A stretch of 64,000 nt of DNA from assembly GCA_965200465.1 (NCBI GenBank), contig OZ241358.1, positions 2,294,001 to 2,358,000 on the forward strand. The letters are read 5' to 3'. Source of the stretch: Azophilus sp965200465. Lineage in GTDB: Bacteria > Pseudomonadota > Gammaproteobacteria > Pseudomonadales > Azotimanducaceae. The first letter of the stretch is position 1, and each line of letters opens with the position of its first letter. Positions 58,872 to 64,000 of the stretch are shown one piece after another. The notes beneath the pieces were generated by a model that saw only the letters and a program-made list of their open reading frames with translations, was not told the DNA's origin and did not search any database. The translations under genes were made by a program, and so were the position numbers.

Positions 58872-61037
58872 ATGGCCGCCGTCGCCCGCATCGCCGTTCC
58901 CGTGCCCCTGCCCAGGGCGTTTGACTACGCCGTGCCGGCTGACGGCCCGGCGCCGGCGGTTGGGGCTAGGGTGCGGGTGCGGTTCGCCCATCGGAACTTG
59001 GTTGGCGTCTGCTTGGCGCTGGATCCCGAGGACGCCTTTGCGGAGCCGAAGCCGCTGCTCGAAGTTCTGGATGCAACCGGCGCCCTAACCGAGGACGTCC
59101 TCCGCTTGGGGCGTTGGCTGGCGGCCTATTACCACCATCCAATAGGCGAAGTGTTCGCCGCCATGCTGCCGAGTGCGGCCTTGAAGGGCGCCCCGCTCAG
59201 TTGGCGTCCGGAGGAAGTCTGGCGGCGGGTTCCCGGCGCTGCGCCGGACCTGTCCCGCGCCGCTCGGCAAAGGGCGCTGCTGGAGTTCATCGACCGCAAC
59301 CAAGGCTGGGCCGAAGGCGGCGCCATCCGGGCGGCGGGATTCACTTCCCCCATGATCGCGGCGCTGGTCAGCAAGGGCGCCCTCAAGGCCGGTGCGCGCC
59401 CATACGAATTGGAGCGGCCCTTGCCGCTGACTGCGGACCAGGACGCGGTGGTGCAGGGTTATCGCCGTTCGTTGCGCGGCTTTTCCGCCAACCTGCTGGA
59501 GGGCGTCACCGGCAGCGGCAAAACGGAGGTTTACCTGCAAGTCATCGCGAAGGTGCTTGCCGGCGGCGAGCAGGCGCTGGTGCTGGTGCCGGAAATCGCC
59601 CTGACGCCGCAGACCCTAACCCGCTTTCAGCACCGCTTCGGCGCCGTTGACGTGCTGCATTCCGGTTTGGGCGAGAGAGACCGGCTCACCGCTTGGCTGC
59701 GTTGCCGGGACGGCGCGGCGCGGGTTTTGATCGGCACCCGCTCGGCGGTGTTCACGCCGTTCCAAAGGTTGGGGCTGATCGTGGTGGACGAGGAGCATGA
59801 CGCCTCGTTCAAGCAGCAGGACAGGCTGCGCTACTCCGCTAGGGACGTTGCCGTCAAACGGGCTAAGGATTTGGACATCCCCCTGATCTTGGGCAGCGCC
59901 ACGCCGTCCCTGGAGTCCTTGGAGAACGTCCGCCGCCGCCGCTACCGCCGCCAAGTTCTGTCGCGCCGCGCCGCCGGCGCCGCGCTGCCGCGCATCCACA
60001 TTCTGGACATTCGCGGGCACCGGCTGCAGGACGGCCTTAGCCAGCCGTTGATCGTCCGCATTGGCCGCCATCTCGAGGCCGGCGGCCAAGTGCTGGTGTT
60101 CTTGAACCGGCGCGGCTACGCGCCCGCCTACCTGTGCGCCGGCTGCGGCTGGCAAGCCGTCTGCGACGCCTGCGACGCCCGCCTCACCCTGCATCTGGGC
60201 CGCCGCTTGCTGGCTTGCCACCACTGCGGCGCGGAGCGTCCCGTCCCGAAGGCTTGTCCGGCTTGCGGACGCAGCGAACTCACCGCCCTGGGCGCCGGCA
60301 CCGAACGTGCGGAAGCGGGCCTCAAGGCCCGCTTCCCCGGTTTCTCCTTGATCCGCATCGACCGGGACACCACCCGCACCCAGCGCCGCTTGGAGGCGGA
60401 GTTGGCGAAGATCCGACAGGGTGAGCCCGGCATTCTTGTGGGCACCCAAATGCTCGCCAAGGGCCATCACTTCCCCAACATCACCCTGGTGGCGGCAATC
60501 AATGCGGACGCCGGTTTTTTGAGCGCGGACTTCAAGGCCCCGGAGCGCACCGCCCAACTGCTGATTCAGGTGGCCGGGCGGGCCGGGCGGGCGGGCCGGG
60601 CGGGGCATGTGTGGATTCAGACCCTGCAGCCCGAAAACCCCGCCCTGCAATGCTTGGTGGAGGCGGGCTACGCCGGCTTTGCCGAACGGGAGCTGGCCAA
60701 CCGCCATGGAATGGGCATGCCGCCGGCCCGCCACATGGCCCTGGTGCGGGCGGCGGCGGCGGACCCAGAGGCGCCTGGGAAGTTCCTCAAGCAACTGAAG
60801 GCGTTGCTGACAAGTGCATCCAGTGGAGTCAAGGGCCGGGAGCAGGGCGCCCGGCTTGAGGTGTTGGGGCCGGCGCCGGCGCCGATGCCGCGCCTTGCCA
60901 ACCTGCATCGCCATCAACTGATGCTGCTGGCGGCCAGCCGGGAGGTTCTGCACGGCGCCCTGGACCGATTGGTGGAGGCGCGCGCGCCTCGGCAACTGCG
61001 CTGGGACGTCGACGTAGACCCCTTGGATGCGTTTTAA
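58872..61037 (+). CDS. priA: primosomal replication restart helicase PriA
   Basis: PriA reloads the replisome at stalled forks. The product has 721 residues. The N-terminal DNA-binding domain (IAVPVPLPRAFDYAVPADG) is followed by Walker A EGVTGSGKTEVYLQV, the DEEH box VVDEEHDASFKQQDRLRYSA and GSATPSLESL. The zinc region has four Cys pairs (CAGCGW, CDACDA, CHHCGAERP, CPACGRSE). The helicase C-terminal part includes GILVGTQMLAKGHHFPN and QVAGRAGRAGRAG. It is complete. It is followed after seven bases by the SPOR protein, as is common. Confidence 0.97.
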   Translation: MAAVARIAVPVPLPRAFDYAVPADGPAPAVGARVRVRFAHRNLVGVCLALDPEDAFAEPKPLLEVLDATGALTEDVLRLGRWLAAYYHHPIGEVFAAMLPSAALKGAPLSWRPEEVWRRVPGAAPDLSRAARQRALLEFIDRNQGWAEGGAIRAAGFTSPMIAALVSKGALKAGARPYELERPLPLTADQDAVVQGYRRSLRGFSANLLEGVTGSGKTEVYLQVIAKVLAGGEQALVLVPEIALTPQTLTRFQHRFGAVDVLHSGLGERDRLTAWLRCRDGAARVLIGTRSAVFTPFQRLGLIVVDEEHDASFKQQDRLRYSARDVAVKRAKDLDIPLILGSATPSLESLENVRRRRYRRQVLSRRAAGAALPRIHILDIRGHRLQDGLSQPLIVRIGRHLEAGGQVLVFLNRRGYAPAYLCAGCGWQAVCDACDARLTLHLGRRLLACHHCGAERPVPKACPACGRSELTALGAGTERAEAGLKARFPGFSLIRIDRDTTRTQRRLEAELAKIRQGEPGILVGTQMLAKGHHFPNITLVAAINADAGFLSADFKAPERTAQLLIQVAGRAGRAGRAGHVWIQTLQPENPALQCLVEAGYAGFAERELANRHGMGMPPARHMALVRAAAADPEAPGKFLKQLKALLTSASSGVKGREQGARLEVLGPAPAPMPRLANLHRHQLMLLAASREVLHGALDRLVEARAPRQLRWDVDVDPLDAF

Positions 61038-61044
61038 TTGACGC

Positions 61045-61650
61045 ATGGTTAAAAGGGTTTCAGGCGGCCGGGCCGGCAAGCGCGGCGCCTCCGGGGCGGG
61101 GCGGGGCAAAGGCTCGGCCTGGCATACGCCGAGCTTCTTGATCGGCGCGTTGATCGGCCTCGCCGGCGGTTTGGCGGCGACCCAGGCGCCTTCCTATCTT
61201 GCCGAGCAAGTGGAGAGCCTGCCGGCCTCGACGCCCTTGCTGTCCAGCGGCGAAACCGAAGAACTGACCTTCAGGTTTGACGACCTGCTGAAGAACAGCA
61301 AGGTGCCGGCCAACCCGGAGCGCTACGGCCCTGGTGCGCCGGCGGATGCGCCTTCGCCGGCGGCGGAGGCGGAGGCCCCTGACCGGACTCAACCCCTTCG
61401 CAGTCAACCCCGCCAGCCCCAAGCCTTCCACATTCAGGCGGCCTCCTTCCGCCGCCAGGAGGACGCCGAGCAACTGCGCGCCCGGCTCATGCTGCAGGCG
61501 CTGCCGGCCGCCACCGCCCGCGTGGAAATAGACAGCGGCGCCTGGCATCGGGTCACGGTCGGCCCCATCGACTCCGCCGAGGAGGCCAAGCGCATCATGA
61601 ACCTGCTGCGCGAGCAGGATCTTTCCGCCATGTGGATAAAGCGCAGTTGA
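61045..61650 (+). CDS. SPOR-domain membrane protein (FtsN-like)
   Basis: The product has 201 residues. A basic cytoplasmic start (about 27 residues) precedes one transmembrane helix (SFLIGALIGLAGGLAA). The linker contains LTFRFDDLLKNSKVP, a short conserved segment seen in FtsN-like proteins, and a Pro/Ala-rich stretch. A C-terminal SPOR domain (AFHIQAASFRRQEDAEQLRA to GPIDSAEEAKRIMNLL) binds septal glycan lacking stem peptides. The position between priA and hslV is the usual place of ftsN in E. coli and relatives, so an FtsN role in division is likely. Confidence 0.85.
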   Translation: MVKRVSGGRAGKRGASGAGRGKGSAWHTPSFLIGALIGLAGGLAATQAPSYLAEQVESLPASTPLLSSGETEELTFRFDDLLKNSKVPANPERYGPGAPADAPSPAAEAEAPDRTQPLRSQPRQPQAFHIQAASFRRQEDAEQLRARLMLQALPAATARVEIDSGAWHRVTVGPIDSAEEAKRIMNLLREQDLSAMWIKRS

Positions 61651-61691
61651 CGCCTTGAAACTTGGCGCAATCGTCCGCAACATGGTGCGCC

Positions 61692-62249
61692 ATGCAGCAG
61701 ATGCTCGGCACCACCATCGTTTGCGCTCGGCGCGGCGAGGAAGTCGCCCTCGGCGGGGACGGCCAGGTTTCGGTTGGCCAGACGATCGTCAAGGGCAACG
61801 CCGTCAAGGTGCGCCGCCTGTCCCAAGGCCGCGTTCTGGCCGGGTTCGCCGGCGGCACGGCGGACGCCTTCACGCTGTTTGAAAGGTTTGAAGCGGCTTT
61901 GGAGAAGTATTCCGGCAACCTGACCCGGGCCGCCGTGGAGTTGGCTAAGGATTGGCGCTCTGACCGGGCGTTGCGGCGCTTGGAGGCCATGCTGGTGGTT
62001 GCCGACCGCGGCGCCACCTTGCTGGTGACCGGCACGGGGGACGTGCTGGAGCCGGAAGGGGGGCTGATGGCGATCGGCTCCGGCGGCCCCTACGCCCATG
62101 CTGCGGCGCAGGCGCTTTATGAGAACACCGACCTTGGCGCCGCGGAAATCGTCGAGCGGGCCTTGCGCATAGCCGCCGACATTTGCGTTTACACCAACCA
62201 CCAACGCAGCATTGAGGTCCTTTCGGCGGAGGAAGGGGCAGCCGGCTGA
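61692..62249 (+). CDS. hslV: HslV peptidase subunit of the HslVU protease
   Basis: HslV forms the proteolytic double ring of the HslVU protease. The product has 185 residues from the ATG at 61692. Its N-terminal Thr nucleophile becomes exposed after removal of the leader before TTIVCARRGEEVALGGDGQV. Further blocks are AGFAGGTADAFTLFERFEAA and AIGSGGPYAHAAAQAL. An ATG at 61701 is an alternative start. The leader is slightly longer than in E. coli. It is 82 bases from hslU. Confidence 0.95.
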   Translation: MQQMLGTTIVCARRGEEVALGGDGQVSVGQTIVKGNAVKVRRLSQGRVLAGFAGGTADAFTLFERFEAALEKYSGNLTRAAVELAKDWRSDRALRRLEAMLVVADRGATLLVTGTGDVLEPEGGLMAIGSGGPYAHAAAQALYENTDLGAAEIVERALRIAADICVYTNHQRSIEVLSAEEGAAG

Positions 62250-62331
62250 CTGCCGTTGCAAGCACCGCCGCAAACTTGCCGCCCCCGCCGCCGCGGCTGC
62301 CTTGGGGCGGCGCAAGAGTGATGGTTCAACA

Positions 62332-63657
62332 ATGATGACGCCTAGGGAAATTGTTCACGAACTCGACAAGCACATCATCGGCCAGGATGCGGCCAAGCGG
62401 GCGGTGGCCATCGCCCTGCGCAATCGCTGGCGGCGGATGCAGCTTGACGAGGAGATGCGCGACGAGATCACGCCGAAGAACATTCTGATGATCGGCCCCA
62501 CCGGCGTGGGCAAGACGGAGATCGCCCGCCGCCTCGCCAAGCTGGCCGGCGCCCCGTTCATCAAGGTGGAGGCCACCAAGTTCACGGAGGTGGGCTATGT
62601 GGGGCGGGATGTGGAGTCCATCGTGCGGGACTTGGCGGACGTGGCGGTCAAGCTGCGGCGCGAGGCGCAGTTGGGCAAGGTGCAGAGCCGCGCCGACGAC
62701 GCCGCGGAGGACCGCATTCTCGACGCCTTGCTGCCTGCCCCGCAGAGCAAATCCCGCGAGGAGGCATCGACCGACAACGGCGCCGCCCGACAGATGTTCC
62801 GCAAGAAGCTGCGCGAAGGCGAGCTTGACGACAAGGAGGTTGAGATCGAAGTCGATGCCGCCACCGTGGGCGTGGAGATCATGGCGCCGCCGGGCATGGA
62901 GGAGATGACCCAGCAGTTGCAAAACATGTTCGCCAGCATGAGCAACAAGCGCACCCGCAGCATGCGCCTGAAAATCAAGGACGCCTACCGGCGGCTGCGG
63001 GAGCAGGAGGCCGTCAAGCTCATCAACGAAGACGAAGTGAAGGCGCAGGCCATCGACGCCGTGGAGCAGACCGGCATCGTCTTCTTGGACGAACTGGACA
63101 AGGTCACCCGGCGCAGCGAAACCCTGGGCGCGGACGTCTCCCGGGAAGGCGTGCAAAGGGACCTGCTGCCGCTGATCGAAGGCTGCACCGTCTCCACCCG
63201 GTACGGCATGGTGCGCACCGACCACATCCTGTTCATCGCCTCCGGCGCCTTTCATCTGTCCAAGCCTTCGGACCTGATCCCCGAACTGCAAGGCCGCCTG
63301 CCCATTCGGGTGGAGCTTAGCGCGTTGACGCCGCAGGACTTTCAACGCATTCTGGTGGAACCGGACGCCTCCCTCACCGAGCAGTACCAAGCGTTGCTGG
63401 CCACCGAGGGCTTGGCGATCGAATTTGAGAAAGCCGGCTTGGTGCGCATCGCGGAGCTTGCCTGGCGGGTCAACGAGACCACGGAGAACATCGGCGCAAG
63501 GCGCCTGCACACCGTCATGGAGCGGCTGCTTGATGAAGTCTCCTTCACCGCCGGGGCCGGCGGGGAAAATCCCTCCGTCACCATAGACGCCGAATACGTT
63601 GACGGCCACTTGGAGGACCTGGTGAAGGATCAGGACCTTTCGAGGTACATTCTGTGA
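62332..63657 (+). CDS. hslU: HslU ATPase subunit of the HslVU protease
   Basis: HslU unfolds substrates for HslV. The product has 441 residues from the ATG at 62332. MTPREIVHELDKHIIGQDAA is the canonical start (a second ATG at 62335 gives exactly this). Walker A is GPTGVGKTEIARRLAKLAG. KFTEVGYVGRDVESIVRDL contains the pore motif (GYVG). Walker B is FLDELDK. The C-terminal peptide LSRYIL activates HslV. The I-domain (about 110-240) is present. It is complete and follows hslV in the standard order. Confidence 0.97.
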   Translation: MMTPREIVHELDKHIIGQDAAKRAVAIALRNRWRRMQLDEEMRDEITPKNILMIGPTGVGKTEIARRLAKLAGAPFIKVEATKFTEVGYVGRDVESIVRDLADVAVKLRREAQLGKVQSRADDAAEDRILDALLPAPQSKSREEASTDNGAARQMFRKKLREGELDDKEVEIEVDAATVGVEIMAPPGMEEMTQQLQNMFASMSNKRTRSMRLKIKDAYRRLREQEAVKLINEDEVKAQAIDAVEQTGIVFLDELDKVTRRSETLGADVSREGVQRDLLPLIEGCTVSTRYGMVRTDHILFIASGAFHLSKPSDLIPELQGRLPIRVELSALTPQDFQRILVEPDASLTEQYQALLATEGLAIEFEKAGLVRIAELAWRVNETTENIGARRLHTVMERLLDEVSFTAGAGGENPSVTIDAEYVDGHLEDLVKDQDLSRYIL

Positions 63658-63727
63658 GCCTCGACGCGTCGCCAGCGCCTTGATGCGGCGCCAAGCCGGC
63701 CGCCAGCGCTCCGCCGGGCAACTGAAC

Positions 63728-64000
63728 ATGCGCCCGCAAAGCATCACCTACCGCAAGGCCCCGCGCCTGCTGCGCCTGGAGTTTGAGGACGGCGCCGCCG
63801 AGCTGCCGGCGGAGCTGCTGCGGGTGTACTCCCCGTCGGCGGAGGTGCGCGGCCACGGCGCCGACGAGCGGCGCCTGCAGACCGGCAAGAAGCAGGTGCG
63901 CATCACCGCCATCGAACCGGTGGGCAACTACGGCGTTCGCCTGCAGTTCGACGACGGCCACGACACCGGCATCTACGCATGGAGCCACCTGCGCGACCTA
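63728..64000 (+). CDS. DUF971 (GBBH-like N-terminal) protein, cut by the window edge
   Basis: From the ATG at 63728 the frame runs off the end of the window. RKAPRLLRLEFEDGAAELPA, LLRVYSPSAEVRGHG and VGNYGVRLQFDDGHDTGIYA match DUF971, a small domain related to the N-terminus of gamma-butyrobetaine hydroxylase, probably metal-binding. An in-frame ATG at 63683 would add 15 residues without similarity. The hslV-hslU-DUF971 order, often followed by ubiE, is widespread in gamma- and betaproteobacteria. The 3' part is missing. Confidence 0.85.
   Translation, partial: MRPQSITYRKAPRLLRLEFEDGAAELPAELLRVYSPSAEVRGHGADERRLQTGKKQVRITAIEPVGNYGVRLQFDDGHDTGIYAWSHLRDL

Overview
The window is high-GC DNA (about two thirds G+C by eye) from a chromosome that fits a gammaproteobacterium, probably an uncultured lineage. 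The evidence is gene order: mutY-yggX; proA-nadD-rsfS-mrdA-rodA-mltB-rlpA-dacA-lipB; and priA-(SPOR protein)-hslV-hslU-DUF971. These are typical gammaproteobacterial neighbourhoods. Species cannot be named from the sequence alone. Conserved housekeeping blocks alternate with stretches of defence genes, toxin-antitoxin debris and dispersed repeats.

Region by region. 1-8.7 kb is an accessory island. It opens with a distinctly lower-GC cassette: a membrane-anchored unknown, an HD-domain dGTPase and a poly(A)-polymerase-type nucleotidyltransferase. A large single-chain ISP-like restriction-modification enzyme on the minus strand follows, then a wrecked hipA next to a DUF1643-XRE fusion. 8.7-17 kb is mixed: a cupin, a TonB-dependent receptor, an AAA/DUF4143 ATPase, a glyoxalase, a small membrane operon and a ferredoxin-reductase-like flavoprotein, followed by tRNA-Phe. 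17-25 kb carries a tandem-repeat coiled-coil protein, yggX-mutY, a two-subunit GMC sugar dehydrogenase, a TauD dioxygenase, a GNAT, a broken Rpn nuclease and a SIS isomerase. 25-35 kb is the proA to lipB block for proline, NAD, ribosome silencing, cell elongation and peptidoglycan work. 35-48 kb carries a PuuD-like membrane protein, an orphan mevalonate-diphosphate decarboxylase, an amidase, two quinone oxidoreductases, a GT2 glycosyltransferase, a Septu (PtuA-PtuB) defence pair, an asparagine synthase remnant, a nitroreductase and an MFS carrier. 48-55 kb is a second defence and debris island: a truncated UPF0175/PIN pair, a shrunken AAA/DUF4143 gene under a long palindrome, a DNA methyltransferase with a 55-codon companion, a DUF2779 nuclease, a low-GC PD-(D/E)XK-like protein, HicBA remnants and an AAA ATPase. 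55-64 kb returns to core genes: a PMT-like glycosyltransferase, an SDR, nth, priA, a SPOR protein, hslVU and the start of a DUF971 gene cut by the window edge.

The elongation and peptidoglycan genes (mrdA, rodA, mltB, rlpA, dacA) run head to tail with short gaps or 4-base overlaps and probably work as one transcription unit downstream of a promoter before proA. The defence islands share pieces with each other. hipA exists twice, once as a smaller deletion derivative. The DUF4143 ATPase exists as an intact gene, an internally deleted gene and an N-terminal scrap. DUF2779 exists as a gene and a fragment. A MITE-like repeat occurs at 25.1 and 40.2 kb. The most promising candidate for an undescribed system is the low-GC cassette at 18-3419. 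Next come the methyltransferase, small ORF, DUF2779 and PD-(D/E)XK cluster at 49-53 kb. All functional claims rest on reading motifs by eye; no database search was run.
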